A DNA stretch of 64,000 bases, taken from NCBI RefSeq assembly GCF_008831285.2, contig NC_045148.1, positions 18,655,002 to 18,719,001 of the forward strand, written 5' to 3'. Below the pieces are notes generated by a model. That model was given only the letters and a program-made list of their open reading frames with translations. It had not been told where the DNA came from and searched no databases. Position numbers and translations under genes: made by a program. Shown here piece by piece: positions 12,516 through 23,658 of this stretch. This DNA is from Nymphaea colorata (taxonomy: Eukaryota; Streptophyta; Magnoliopsida; Nymphaeales; Nymphaeaceae). Numbering within the stretch: the stretch's first letter is position 1; each line of letters begins with the position of its first letter.

Positions 12516-13987
12516 TGTTTGGTCAATTCAACGTCCTAAGAGGAAGAATATCTACTTTGCAGCCTTTAAAGAATCTTTTGGCCTGAGCAGAGGAGATACA
12601 TGGGGGATGGTGAGCCGATACCAGCAAATAAAAAACTTTCTTAAGAGCACTCAAAATTATGCATGGTGCCTATGCCAGACTTAAACCCAATCAAGTGCCC
12701 CTCAGTGTAAAAGAAGAAAAAACAAAAAAAAAAACTATGCCATTGCTTGGTCGCTGCATATATTAAACAACCGTCACTGCACTCACAAGTCACAATATAC
12801 CACCATCATGATCAAAATCATGAGGACAATAAACATCCGCATCACAATATTCATAGGCCACTTGTACCGATTTCGATTATGTAATTCTTACATCTTTATG
12901 AGCACATCTTGAAATTTTTAAAACTTGACAAAGTCTTCAGGGGTAAAATACCCCAACATGAGCCGGGCAGTAAAAAGAAAGGAAGAATACAAGCTCTTGC
13001 CGATGTGTTTCTGGCCCAACACTATATAGCTCCACACAGAACCTAAACTCTGTATATGTAACTTTGGGTAGATGAAAGATTCTGTTGCTACAGAGAGTGT
13101 CAGATATGCACCCAACAGCAAAAGAAGGGGAAGTTGGGCCTTTTGGCGATTTTTCGAAAAAAAAAGGAAGTTTTTGTTGGACATTCAACTTTTTTACTAC
13201 CTATTTTTTCTCCTTAGAAGAGGTTTCCCACTTTATACTGATCAGGGGTATTCTGAGCATTATATCTCGGACAGTGCATAAAACCAGCTTGGGAACTTTG
13301 ATATGGAACATTATATTTTACTTTGCCCCTATCTCACCGGAGCAGCTCGCTAATGCTTAAAATAAATTTTCTTTCTCTTTGTTCCATGCTTTGCTGTTAG
13401 TTTCTTTACAGTTTTTCTAAAAGTGATTTTGCTTTATTTTTTATCACTAAAAGTTAGAAAAAACGAAGAAGTTCCAGTCAGATATTTGAACTTAATCACC
13501 AAGTCAAAAAGTAAAGCCCCTCGCAAGGACCGAAGAGGAAAACTCAAGTAATTGGGAAAATAATGTAAAATGAAAACAAAGTGCCCCTTTCATACGGATT
13601 TTGATATTTTGCATGCCATATTCAACTTTATTTTAGAAAAAACTGGACACGTGAGGCATCATTCACAAAGGGGCAAAGCCATGACACCAACGGACAAGGA
13701 CAGGTTGGAGTTGCAGCCTAGCTAACTAAAGAAGATGGAATGGCCTGTCAATCAACGCCCCGCCCATATTGGCTGTATGTTATTCTCAAGGGCGTAAAAT
13801 CATTTAACCTAACAGTTGATCATTCTTGAAAGAAAGGAAGCTTTGTTTCTCTAGATTTCTGGGAATCAACCAACATAAGAAAATTAGCTCAAGCATCCTG
13901 ACATCCAGCTTTGTTCTCTATTTTCTGCTGATATTGAAGGCTCATTTTGGAGAATGGGGTCGAAACTGCTGATTAGAATCCTGCATC

Positions 13988-14011
13988 TGAGAGAGAGAGA
14001 GAGAGAGAGAA
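13988..14011. repeat. (GA)n microsatellite
   Basis: A run of GAGAGA just upstream of the long TA repeat. The stretch 12520-13980 otherwise shows no gene I can support. Confidence 0.85.
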
Positions 14012-14097
14012 ACTCCATGCTTGTAATATTGGAGGTCATTGACCAACACGTTTACAACAGGAACAAACCCAACATAATGGCCATGGCTGCCAGCCGG

Positions 14098-14098
<1 letters not shown>

Positions 14099-14169
<71 letters not shown>
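14099..14169. repeat. (TA)n microsatellite, about 35 units
   Basis: A perfect TA run of about 70 bases. Open frames that read IYIYIY through it are artefacts of the repeat. Confidence 0.98.
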
Positions 14170-14177
<8 letters not shown>

Positions 14178-14273
14178 TGCAGTACAAATTCTTAAGAGTG
14201 GGAAGACATGGGTTCACTTGGTCTGATCTGAAGTCATGGAGCAGCGGTGGTGAAACTGAAGGAGGACTGATCA

Positions 14274-14492
14274 TCAGGGAGTGGGAGAGCTTGACAGGAG
14301 GGGTTCCTTCATCTTCCTGTTGGTCGAGTGACCAGCATGTGCAGCCTGTGGATAGCATCCCTTGGGGAGAACAGCACAACCAGTCTCATCAGGACTGTGG
14401 TGGCTATCGATTGCTGATCCCTGCTCAATGAGAGCAGTTGCAACCAGTGCCAGAACGAGGAAGAGGATGAGCGAACGGGAAAGGGAAGCCAT
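14274..14492 (-). CDS. Small secreted peptide precursor, family not identified
   Basis: A 72-residue reading frame that looks like a real small gene. Residues 1 to about 27 (MASLSRSLILFLVLALVATA...) form a textbook signal peptide with probable cleavage after EQGSA. The mature part is short and polar, with two cysteines five residues apart (GCAVLPKGC). A perfect TATA box (CTATAAATAG) lies about 52-61 bases upstream of the ATG, giving a very short leader, as is common in plant peptide genes. The tetrapeptide LPKG also occurs in IDA-like precursors, but the PIPPS...RHN core of that family is absent, so I do not assign it there. The reading frame ends at 14274; a 3' intron that changes the C-terminus is possible. 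Confidence 0.6.
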   Translation of the reverse strand: MASLSRSLILFLVLALVATALIEQGSAIDSHHSPDETGCAVLPKGCYPQAAHAGHSTNRKMKEPLLSSSPTP

Positions 14493-14543
14493 TAAATTTG
14501 GTGATGGAGAGGGGCGCGGTGGCCAGGGTGCCTGCCTTAGTGA

Positions 14544-14553
14544 CTATTTATAG
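14544..14553 (-). promoter_or_regulatory. TATA box of the small secreted-peptide gene
   Basis: CTATAAATAG on the minus strand, about 52 bases upstream of the ATG at 14492. It matches the plant TATA consensus exactly and supports transcription on this strand. Confidence 0.65.
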
Positions 14554-15541
14554 TGAAACGAAGCTGCAGGCTCAAGGGTTTGAGCTCAAACACGGGAACT
14601 CTGGAATCAGCAGTACTCGTACGATTTAGAAAATTTACATGAAGAACTTGAGTAAAAATAATGATAATAGTCGCATGTCGGTACTTCAATTATTGCTTTA
14701 TTTACTTGTTTTTAGACTATTCGCTAGCTTTATATATGTGTCGTGCTGTGTACTGAAATACAAGTTAAATCATGGTTGGAGAGGTATTCCAAGAAACTGA
14801 AAGCAAGCCCTATACCCTAAAACGAATGAGGTGTTAGGCAGAAGCTTAGTCTCTCCCTCGGTAGAATAAAATTTTATCCCTGCTTACCTAGAATTATTCC
14901 CTAACTCAAATCACTGTATAAGTCAAGTACAATTTTTAAGGCAAGTTCTTGAAACAAACAAACTATTTTCATTGCCAAACGACCTTTTCGCTTCCATGAA
15001 GTTACTACATCTTATTGATAATTGTATGCCATAAGAATCTGAACCACTTGTATATTGCCGAAATGTGGTGGCAACATCATCTTATCCCCATAATATTTAC
15101 CCACCAAGCTTACTTCATGTGCATGAGTACTAATTAACTTATAACGAAAAAGACAGCTCAGGAGGGCAGACTAATATGATAGGATCAGAATTCAATAGTC
15201 TTCAATCAATTAGACGGTTTATTTTGTCTTAGTGATGACAAGGTTGGGGAAGTAGCCAAAATCTATAATGCAATTGTTTGAGACACGTATGTGTACAATT
15301 GACCATGCCTAAGGTTGGGATCGGGACTGGACTGGGGCCAAGCCAAGTTTTAAGCCTAATATGCCAGACATACTCTGCCACTGGCCAGGCCCAAGGGCTA
15401 GAGGGAACTTGACCCGGCCAGACAAGGGGATCTCAATTGAAAAAAAAAATGTCATTTGACGTAGCCCCCCCTCTCTTTTTATAAACCATTTCTCATGGGG
15501 GTCCTTTGGAAAAACCATAGAGACTAAAGCTTTAAGTAAGG

Positions 15542-15641
15542 NNNNNNNNNNNNNNNNNNNNNNNNNNNNNNNNNNNNNNNNNNNNNNNNNNNNNNNNNNN
15601 NNNNNNNNNNNNNNNNNNNNNNNNNNNNNNNNNNNNNNNNN
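15542..15641. other. Assembly gap (100 N)
   Basis: Exactly 100 undetermined bases, the usual placeholder for a gap of unknown size. It directly abuts the truncated LTR at 15642. The stretch 14560-15541 to its left has no supported gene. Confidence 0.99.
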
Positions 15642-17630
15642 AACAATAAACCATTTTTTTGATAATGGCCTCCAAACATAGAAACAACATACAGACTATC
15701 ACGCCAAAATTTCTCAAATAAAATAACCATTCAAAAGTAAGAGAATTTATACTTTAAATTCTTACAACGTGACTTTCCTCTTCAACTTTTCGAAATTGAT
15801 TTCAGGACCATCTTTCTGAAATTTTAAACACCATTACGAGCATCAACGAGCAATAACACATAACTTTTCATGTGTAATTTATAAAACTACCATTTGGCAA
15901 TTTATAAAACTTAAAGGGTACCGAAACGAAATTTCATATTAAATATCCGTTTCCTTTTGAAAAACACTTTCGCAAGCCTCTTTTTGAAGAGGTTTTTAGC
16001 AAAATGTTGCGGCATGGAAGTTATAAAATGTGTAACAGCTTATCTGAATATTTTGCTAATTAGTGGACCCGTCTTGAAATTTTTCCAACTTGATATAAAA
16101 ATAAACCACGCTCGTTTTTCTTTCATTCACCGCTTCGTTTTCTCTCTCCTCACGAGCCTCCTTCCTTTCGTTCAAACCGACGGTGGCTTTCACCGTTCTT
16201 CCTCACTCAAAACCAGCGAAAAGCGGACCATGGGGAGAGATCTGTCCTCCTCCCGCAGCTCCAACGCTCTGGTTTCCCACCGCCGTCCGATGCTCTCAAC
16301 CACCACCTCCTCCTCTGCTGCTCTCGTTTTTCAGCCCTGCCACCGTGAGGGAGACGACCTCCCCAAACCGGCATGTCTCTCTCTGCTCTCCTTCCTTGCG
16401 ACGAGAATGAACCGGCAGCAAGGAGGACCCTGCTCTTCCAGGCGACAGGGAGAAACCGACTACAATGGGGAACGACATGAGGAAACCTGCCACGTCAAGG
16501 TCGTGTTCTCCAATTTCCCCCAAATCACCTCTGCAACATTCCTTGTTTTCCTTATGTCGATCAGAGCAGGCGTTGCTCTCTGTCGACGACACTGAGCAGA
16601 GTCTGCTTCTCCTTTTCTGTTGTTGGTTCAGATTCTTTAACGCATCCTTATTACAACTATACATACTTTGTTTAATGTTGGCTTAGTCTCGTTTTCTCAC
16701 AAGTGAAATAAGCGAAATATAAGAAGAAGGGGAAAACAGCATGATACGAGTCATCGGAGAAGGTTCAATAACCCAACGAAGACTAACATACCTCACCCTT
16801 CATACCTCGCATGCTTCGATTTCTTTGAAAAGAACCATAACTTATAATACTATATTTCCATCCCAACATACACTAACTCATGCATAGATTCATATTTATG
16901 CATAAAAATACAAAGGTCCAAGAAAATCGGAGACGAATCGAAGAACATTGTGTAACATTAACATCATACAACGCCTCATGCATATGTTCATGTCTAGGCG
17001 TATACATTCATAAATCCACATTGCATATGTATGTATAAGAACTCAAAATATACAGGCTTCATGTTGCATTCATAACTGAAATTTCCCATACCTGTCAAAG
17101 TCTGTCACAACCTTCTTGTTCCTCTTTCGCAATCCCTTTTCTTGATCTTCTGATTCTTTTCCAGCGACCACCTACTTCAACCTCAACGAGAAAGAAAACA
17201 AGAATGAGGATGTCTCTCTCTCTCTTTCTCTCGAATCCTCTTGTTGCTGGACTCTCTAGTCGATGGCTGTAGCAATAAGGGATGATTATTTTTCAACCTC
17301 TCCCAAGGGAATGAATAACCCGTCAGTTTTTCTTTTCCCTTTCTTTCTCTCAAATTCTCAATTGTTGAGTTTTCTCTTCTATGAAGGCAGTAAAGAAAGG
17401 GTTAATTATTGTAAATCAGATCTAAAGAGCCCCCTTCACAACCCTTGTAACTGTCATACGAATTTCTTTTCGTTTCTTTTTTTCATTTCTTTCCATAGTT
17501 TCTCTCTTTTTCATTTAATTGGCAGTTTCCATTTCATTTTTGCAGTCATTTAAACCTACCGTTTATGATTTCCTGCTCATAATAACGTTCCCATAATTAA
17601 GGAAACTTAATAAAAATCGTGGGTCTTACA
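15642..17630 (-). mobile_element. Partial LTR 1 of the gag-only retrotransposon array
   Basis: Matches bases 20104-22098 of the full LTR 2. About 913 bases that form the 3' end of the LTR (in element orientation) are missing at the gap. It begins TGTAAGACCCACG at 17630 in minus orientation, directly after a polypurine tract, so it is the 3' LTR of internal region 1. It differs from LTRs 2 and 3 by several single-base indels concentrated at 15.9-16.4 kb (for example CGCAGCTCC against CGCAAGCTCC). Frames inside it are not convincing genes. Confidence 0.9.
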
Positions 17631-17642
17631 TCCTTTCCCCCT
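17631..17642 (-). other. Polypurine tract of internal region 1
   Basis: AGGGGGAAAGGA on the minus strand, immediately before the 3' LTR start TGTAAGACC. It primes plus-strand DNA synthesis in LTR retrotransposons. Just upstream is the tail of a pol frame, NFEDEISF then TAG. Confidence 0.85.
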
Positions 17643-17666
17643 AAAAAGAAATTTCGTCCTCGAAAT

Positions 17667-18995
17667 TTAAACGTACCATATTAAAAGAACTGGGGATAAC
17701 TCTTTCTCATGTCTTGTTTTGCATGTGTCTTTGTTTTTCATGGGCGTAGCGACTAACATTTGATCAAACATATTCTTTCTTTCTAACTTTAAAATTTCAA
17801 CAAAGCTCTTAGAAACGAAAGAATGCGATGCACCAGAGTCAAACAGAATATGAGACCAATAAGGTTGTACAAGAAGGGTACCTTCATTCACATCAGTGGA
17901 TCTCAAATCTTCAACCGTGGTCGCGTAAACTCTCCCAGGTACCTTCTTCTCTACTGGTTGGTTTGCTGCACCTCGCCCCTGTTCTGCCTCTTTCTTCTTC
18001 GGGCACTCACGAATAAAATGTCCTCGCCTTCCACAATAGAGACATGCCCCGACCTCTCTGTAACATGGTTTGCCCGGGTGTTGGCGATGACATGTGGGAC
18101 ATTCATCGTCCTGCCTAGATGTTGATGGCCTCTGTCTCTTGAATCTATCCCCTTGGTTCACCTTGTCACTGCGTATGTCTGGCCTCGACTTGGATCGCAG
18201 AGATTCACTTTTTCTATCTGTCCCATGCATCCTGTTCCAGCCTTCCTCAAGACGTGTGGCCATGTCGATAGCGTCGTCTAGATCTCTTGGACGACTACTA
18301 ATTACTTGGTTCTGCAACCCGTCTTTAAGTCCTCTGACGAACTTGTTTGCTCGGTCCGCATCAGCAGTATATACATGGGGGCAATATTTTTCCAGATGTC
18401 TGAATTTGACGACGTATTCGTGCAGACTCAAACTCCCTTGCTGAAGCTCCAAGAATTCTTGCATGCGTTTCTCCCGTGTGAAGGTTGGGATGTAGGCATG
18501 TGTGAAGGCTTCCTTGAATTCTCCCCAGGTCGCTTCGTGATTTGCGAACTTCACCTCACGTTGCGTCCGCCACCATTCCTTAGCATCTCCTTTTAGCATA
18601 AAAGTTCCATATCGAACCTTCTTGTTGTCAGGCACTTCGAGGGTGGTAAAGATCTCCTCAGTTTCTATTATCCACTGTTCAGCATCGTCCGCACTGCCTT
18701 TCCCATGAAACTTCGGAGGGTGCAAGCTCATAAGCTGTTGGTGAGTTACTCCCCTTGCCTCACCATTCGTCGTTCTGTTTGTATCCGTACTTGTTCCTCC
18801 TGAAGAAGTATTTTGCGTCATGCCATACATCAATCCTGTCATCATCTGCAAAGTGTTCATGATGAATGTCTGTTGTTGTTGGATGTTTCTACCAGGCGTC
18901 CTAGGTCTAGTAGGATGAGCCTCTGTGTTTCGGTTCCCGTTGTTGCGAGGAGTTCTCCTTCCTCCACTAACACTCCCTCCTCTAGTGCGTGCCAT
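17667..18995 (-). CDS. Ty3/gypsy-type Gag with start of protease, copy 1 (pol deleted)
   Basis: Capsid/nucleocapsid protein of an LTR retrotransposon. The start is taken at MARTRGG (18995) because the 15 upstream residues are not Gag-like. Order: basic N-terminus; retrotransposon gag domain (FHGKGSADDAEQWI to DLDDAIDMATRLEEGW); a basic linker; a CPTC..H cluster; a CCHC zinc knuckle CLYCGRRGHFIREC; then the first part of an aspartic protease with its active site FDSGASHSF. The frame ends 40-50 residues later, and the last residues of a pol protein (NFEDEISF, stop) follow in another frame. Reverse transcriptase, RNase H and integrase are therefore gone by internal deletion. Such gag-only elements can move only with enzymes from a full relative. 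The branch within Ty3/gypsy cannot be fixed without pol; a Tekay/Del-type chromovirus is likely. Confidence 0.9.
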   Translation of the reverse strand: MARTRGGSVSGGRRTPRNNGNRNTEAHPTRPRTPGRNIQQQQTFIMNTLQMMTGLMYGMTQNTSSGGTSTDTNRTTNGEARGVTHQQLMSLHPPKFHGKGSADDAEQWIIETEEIFTTLEVPDNKKVRYGTFMLKGDAKEWWRTQREVKFANHEATWGEFKEAFTHAYIPTFTREKRMQEFLELQQGSLSLHEYVVKFRHLEKYCPHVYTADADRANKFVRGLKDGLQNQVISSRPRDLDDAIDMATRLEEGWNRMHGTDRKSESLRSKSRPDIRSDKVNQGDRFKRQRPSTSRQDDECPTCHRQHPGKPCYREVGACLYCGRRGHFIRECPKKKEAEQGRGAANQPVEKKVPGRVYATTVEDLRSTDVNEGTLLVQPYWSHILFDSGASHSFVSKSFVEILKLERKNMFDQMLVATPMKNKDTCKTRHEKELSPVLLIWYV

Positions 18996-19174
18996 TGAAC
19001 TACACCGCACAGAGGAAACAAATATGAATACGTAAAGCAATTCATTAGAACTACCACAAAAATATGAAACTCAATATTCACGTCGAAATCTAAACACCCT
19101 TCTTTAACAGGTTTGGATAACACTTCCTCTGCTTGTGATCGACATTGGCATTGAACATGGACTCTAGACACTGT

Positions 19175-19186
19175 GCTCTGATACCA
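19175..19186 (-). other. Primer binding site (initiator-Met tRNA), internal region 1
   Basis: TGGTATCAGAGC on the minus strand, complementary to the 3' end of plant initiator-Met tRNA, four bases from the LTR 2 end (19191). Confidence 0.9.
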
Positions 19187-19190
19187 AAGT

Positions 19191-22098
19191 TGTCACGACC
19201 CAATTTTTGACACCAAAAATTTTCTTTCATTTCTATGATAGCGGAAGCAATATTGAGTCATGACCAGAACATAAGACACTGTTTTATTTCAATAATAAAA
19301 TACTTGGACCCAAACAAAAATAACCACAAATCCCCAAAACCGACGCAGTGTCCAGAATGCCAATGCCCGTCCATCACAAGACTGAGGTCGTCGCTCCAAA
19401 GCAAAAGCTATCAAGGACTACCTGTAGATAGAAAGAAGGGTCAGAATTCCTCTGAGTATGAGAAAATCCAGCCATGAATGGAACATGGCCCAAAATAATA
19501 TTTAATTTCGTAAACAATTCCAAAAAAGGCCTTATGAACTACAACCATAAGTTTTCCAAAACTTAGCACATATCAGAGTTACATCACATCATCAATGACA
19601 GAACGAGGTGTGCACAACCTCCAAAATTTCGTAGGCTTCCAACCGTGGTTCTCTGACAATGTCATGGTCATCGTGCCGAGCAACAGAAATCCCCGTGGGC
19701 ACTCACGGGCAGAACAGAACATATCTTCACCAGGCGATCCAACGGATCGAGGGTACCTGAAGTGAAGCCTCCTGAGATATCTCAGATCGCCGCTGCAGCA
19801 GCATGGCCCCTCTAGGAACCCGGTTTGAGGGACCAGGAGATGTCTCTCCCAACACAGCAGCAGTACCCCGGGCCCTTGTGCCGCCCAATACCCTGTGGGC
19901 CCTCCAGTACAGCCAGAGGAGTGTGACCACTACCTCCCGGGACGAAACCAAACACTGGGCAAAACAGAAAGCTCGCACTCGCATAAACCATCGCACAAAG
20001 TCCACGTTTCGCCTTCGAATTTCAAAAGTGAGGGTTTGCCAATGCTAGACATCGTCTAGTACCTCTCACAGAAACCGCCCTTAGGCTCGGTTTCCCAGAC
20101 AGAAACAATAAACCATTTTTTTGATAATGGCCTCCAAACATAGAAACAACATACAGACTATCACGCCAAAATTTCTCAAATAAAATAACCATTCAAAAGT
20201 AAGAGAATTTATACTTTAAATTCTTACAACGTGACTTTCCTCTTCAACTTTTCGAAATTGATTTCAGGACCATCTTTCTGAAATTTTAAACACCATTACG
20301 AGCATCAACGAGCAATAACACATAACTTTTCATGTGTAATTTATAAAACTACCATTTGGCAATTTATAAAAACTTAAAGGGTACCGAAACGAAATTTCAT
20401 ATTAAATATCCGTTTCCTTTTGAAAAACACTTTCGCAAGCCTCTTTTTGAAGAGGTTTTTAGCAAAAATGTTGTGGCATGGAAGTTATAAAATGTGTAAC
20501 AGCTTATCTGAATATTTTGCTAATTAGTGGACCCGTCTTCAAATTTTTCCAACTTGATATAAAAATAAACCACGCTCGTTTTTCTTTCATTTCACCGCTT
20601 CGTTTTCTCTCTCCTCACGAGCCTCCTTCCTTTCGTTCAACCGACGGTGGCTTCCACCGTTCTTCCTCACTCAAAACCAGCGAAAAGCGGGACCATGGGG
20701 AGAGATCTGTCCTCCTCCCGCAAGCTCCAACGCTCTGGTTTCCCACCGCCGTCCGATGCTCTCAACCACCACCTCCTCCTCTGCTGCTCTCGTTTTTCAG
20801 CCCTGCCACCGTGAGGGAGACGACCTCCCCAAACCAGGCATGTCTCTCTCTGCTCCTCCTTCCTTGCGACGAGAATGAACCGGCAGCAAGGAGGACCCTG
20901 CTCTTCCAGGCGACAGGGAGAAACCGACTACAATGGGGAACGACATGAGGAAACCTGCCACGTCAAGGTCGTGTTCTCCAATTTCCCCCAAATCACCTCT
21001 GCAACATTCCTTGTTTTCCTTATGTCGATCAGAGCAGGCGTTGCTCTCTGTCGACGACACTGAGCAGAGTCTGCTTCTCCTTTTCTGTTGTTGGTTCAGA
21101 TTCTTTAACGCATCCTTATTACAACTATACATACTTTGTTTAATGTTGGCTTAGTCTCGTTTTCTCACAAGTGAAATAAGCGAAATATAAGAAGAAGGGG
21201 AAAACAGCATGATACGAGTCATCGGAGAAGGTTCAATAACCCAACGAAGACTAACATACCTCACCCTTCATACCTCGCATGCTTCGATTTCTTTGAAAAG
21301 AACCATAACTTATAATACTATATTTCCATCCCAACATACACTAACTCATGCATAGATTCATATTTATGCATAAAAATACAAAGGTCCAAGAAAATCGGAG
21401 ACGAATCGAAGAACATTGTGTAACATTAACATCATACAACGCCTCATGCATATGTTCATGTCTAGGCGTATACATTCATAAATCCACATTGCATATGTAT
21501 GTATAAGAACTCAAAATATACAGGCTTCATGCTGCATTCATAACTGAAATTTCCCATACCTGTCAAAGTCTGTCACAACCTTCTTGTTCCTCTTTCGCAA
21601 TCCCTTTTCTTGATCTTCTGATTCTTTTCCAGCGACCACCTACTTCAACCTCAACGAGAAAGAAAACAAGAATGAGGATGTCTCTCTCTCTCTTTCTCTC
21701 GAATCCTCTTGTTGCTGGACTCTCTAGTCGATGGCTGTAGCAATAAGGGATGATTATTTTTCAACCTCTCCCAAGGGAATGAATAACCCGTCAGTTTTTC
21801 TTTTCCCTTTCTTTCTCTCAAATTCTCAATTGTTGAGTTTTCTCTTCTATGAAGGCAGTAAAGAAAGGGTTAATTATTGTAAATCAGATCTAAAGAGCCC
21901 CCTTCACAACCCTTGTAACTGTCATACGAATTTCTTTTCGTTTTTTTTTTTCATTTCTTTCCATAGTTTCTCTCTTTTTCATTTAATTGGCAGTTTCCAT
22001 TTCATTTTTGCAGTCATTTAAACCTACCGTTTATGATTTCCTGCTCATAATAACGTTCCCATAATTAAGGAAACTTAATAAAAATCGTGGGTCTTACA
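19191..22098 (-). mobile_element. Full LTR 2 (2908 bp), shared by two element units
   Basis: Complete LTR running TGTAAGACCC...GGGTCGTGACA on the minus strand. It has TG/CA ends, a primer binding site beyond its 3' end and a polypurine tract before its 5' end. It serves both as 5' LTR of internal region 1 and 3' LTR of internal region 2. It includes CT-rich stretches and several short open frames with no recognisable domain. Confidence 0.92.
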
Positions 22099-22110
22099 TC
22101 CTTTCCCCCT
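22099..22110 (-). other. Polypurine tract of internal region 2
   Basis: Same AGGGGGAAAGGA tract as in region 1, abutting LTR 2. Confidence 0.85.
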
Positions 22111-22134
22111 AAAAAGAAATTTCGTCCTCGAAAT

Positions 22135-23463
22135 TTAAACGTACCATATTAAAAGAACTGGGGATAACTCTTTCTCATGTCTTGTTTTGCATGTGTCTTT
22201 GTTTTTCATGGGCGTAGCGACTAACATTTGATCAAACATATTCTTTCTTTCTAACTTTAAAATTTCAACAAAGCTCTTAGAAACGAAAGAATGCGATGCA
22301 CCAGAGTCAAACAGAATATGAGACCAATGAGGTTGTACAAGAAGGGTACCTTCATTCACATCAGTGGATCTCAAATCTTCAACCGTGGTCGCGTAAACTC
22401 TCCCAGGTACCTTCTTCTCTACTGGTTGGTTTGCTGCACCTCGCCCCTGTTCTGCCTCTTTCTTCTTCGGGCACTCACGAATAAAATGTCCTCGCCTTCC
22501 ACAATAGAGACATGCCCCGACCTCTCTGTAACATGGTTTGCCCGGGTGTTGGCGATGACATGTGGGACATTCATCGTCCTGCCTAGATGTTGATGGCCTC
22601 TGTCTCTTGAATCTATCCCCTTGGTTCACCTTGTCACTGCGTATGTCTGGCCTCGACTTGGATCGCAGAGATTCACTTTTTCTATCTGTCCCATGCATCC
22701 TGTTCCAGCCTTCCTCAAGACATGTGGCCATGTCGATAGCGTCGTCTAGATCTCTTGGACGACTACTAATTACTTGGTTCTGCAACCCGTCTTTAAGTCC
22801 TCTGACGAACTTGTTTGCTCGGTCCGCATCAGCAGTATATACATGGGGGCAATATTTTTCCAGATGTCTGAATTTGACGACGTATTCGTGCAGACTCAAA
22901 CTCCCTTGCTGAAGCTCCAAGAATTCTTGCATGCGTTTCTCCCGTGTGAAGGTTGGGATGTAGGCATGTGTGAAGGCTTCCTTGAATTCTCCCCAGGTCG
23001 CTTCGTGATTTGCGAACTTCACCTCACGTTGCGTCCGCCACCATTCCTTAGCATCTCCTTTTAGCATAAAAGTTCCATATCGAACCTTCTTGTTGTCAGG
23101 CACTTCGAGGGTGGTAAAGATCTCCTCAGTTTCTATTATCCACTGTTCAGCATCGTCCGCACTGCCTTTCCCATGAAACTTCGGAGGGTGCAAGCTCATA
23201 AACTGTTGGTGAGTTACTCCCCTTGCCTCACCATTCGTCGTTCTGTTTGTATCCGTACTTGTTCCTCCTGAAGAAGTATTTTGCGTCATGCCATACATCA
23301 ATCCTGTCATCATCTGCAAAGTGTTCATGATGAATGTCTGTTGTTGTTGGATGTTTCTACCAGGCGTCCTAGGTCTAGTAGGATGAGCCTCTGTGTTTCG
23401 GTTCCCGTTGTTGCGAGGAGTTCTCCTTCCTCCACTAACACTCCCTCCTCTAGTGCGTGCCAT
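22135..23463 (-). CDS. Ty3/gypsy-type Gag with start of protease, copy 2
   Basis: Same protein as copy 1 (start MARTRGG at 23463), with a few substitutions: QQFMSLH for QQLMSLH, MATCLEEG for MATRLEEG, QPHWSH for QPYWSH. It has the same gag domain, CCHC knuckle and truncated protease. The shared deletion point shows that all copies descend from one already-deleted element, not from separate deletions. Confidence 0.9.
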   Translation of the reverse strand: MARTRGGSVSGGRRTPRNNGNRNTEAHPTRPRTPGRNIQQQQTFIMNTLQMMTGLMYGMTQNTSSGGTSTDTNRTTNGEARGVTHQQFMSLHPPKFHGKGSADDAEQWIIETEEIFTTLEVPDNKKVRYGTFMLKGDAKEWWRTQREVKFANHEATWGEFKEAFTHAYIPTFTREKRMQEFLELQQGSLSLHEYVVKFRHLEKYCPHVYTADADRANKFVRGLKDGLQNQVISSRPRDLDDAIDMATCLEEGWNRMHGTDRKSESLRSKSRPDIRSDKVNQGDRFKRQRPSTSRQDDECPTCHRQHPGKPCYREVGACLYCGRRGHFIRECPKKKEAEQGRGAANQPVEKKVPGRVYATTVEDLRSTDVNEGTLLVQPHWSHILFDSGASHSFVSKSFVEILKLERKNMFDQMLVATPMKNKDTCKTRHEKELSPVLLIWYV

Positions 23464-23642
23464 TGAACTACACCGCACAGAGGAAACAAATATGAATACG
23501 TAAAGCAATTCATTAGAACTACCACAAAAATATGAAACTCAATATTCACGTCGAAATCTAAACACCCTTCTTTAACAGGTTTGGATAACACTTCCTCTGC
23601 TTGTGATCGACATTGGCATTGAACATGGACTCTAGACACTGT

Positions 23643-23654
23643 GCTCTGATACCA
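23643..23654 (-). other. Primer binding site, internal region 2
   Basis: TGGTATCAGAGC on the minus strand, four bases from LTR 3 (23659). Confidence 0.9.
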
Positions 23655-23658
23655 AAGT

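Noticed and set aside
12918-13360. Overlapping ORFs of 70-90 residues on both strands
   Set aside because: No domain, no splice or promoter context, T/F-rich composition typical of non-coding AT-rich DNA.
13954-14379. Frames containing long IYIYIY runs
   Set aside because: Translation of the TA microsatellite.
15957-16686. Open frames of 60-212 residues within the LTRs (repeated near 20.5 and 25.0 kb)
   Set aside because: Overlapping frames in CT-rich LTR sequence, altered by single-base indels between copies; no domain or conserved start.
17823-18998. Plus-strand frames across gag (also in copies 2 and 3)
   Set aside because: Antisense shadows of the Gag gene.
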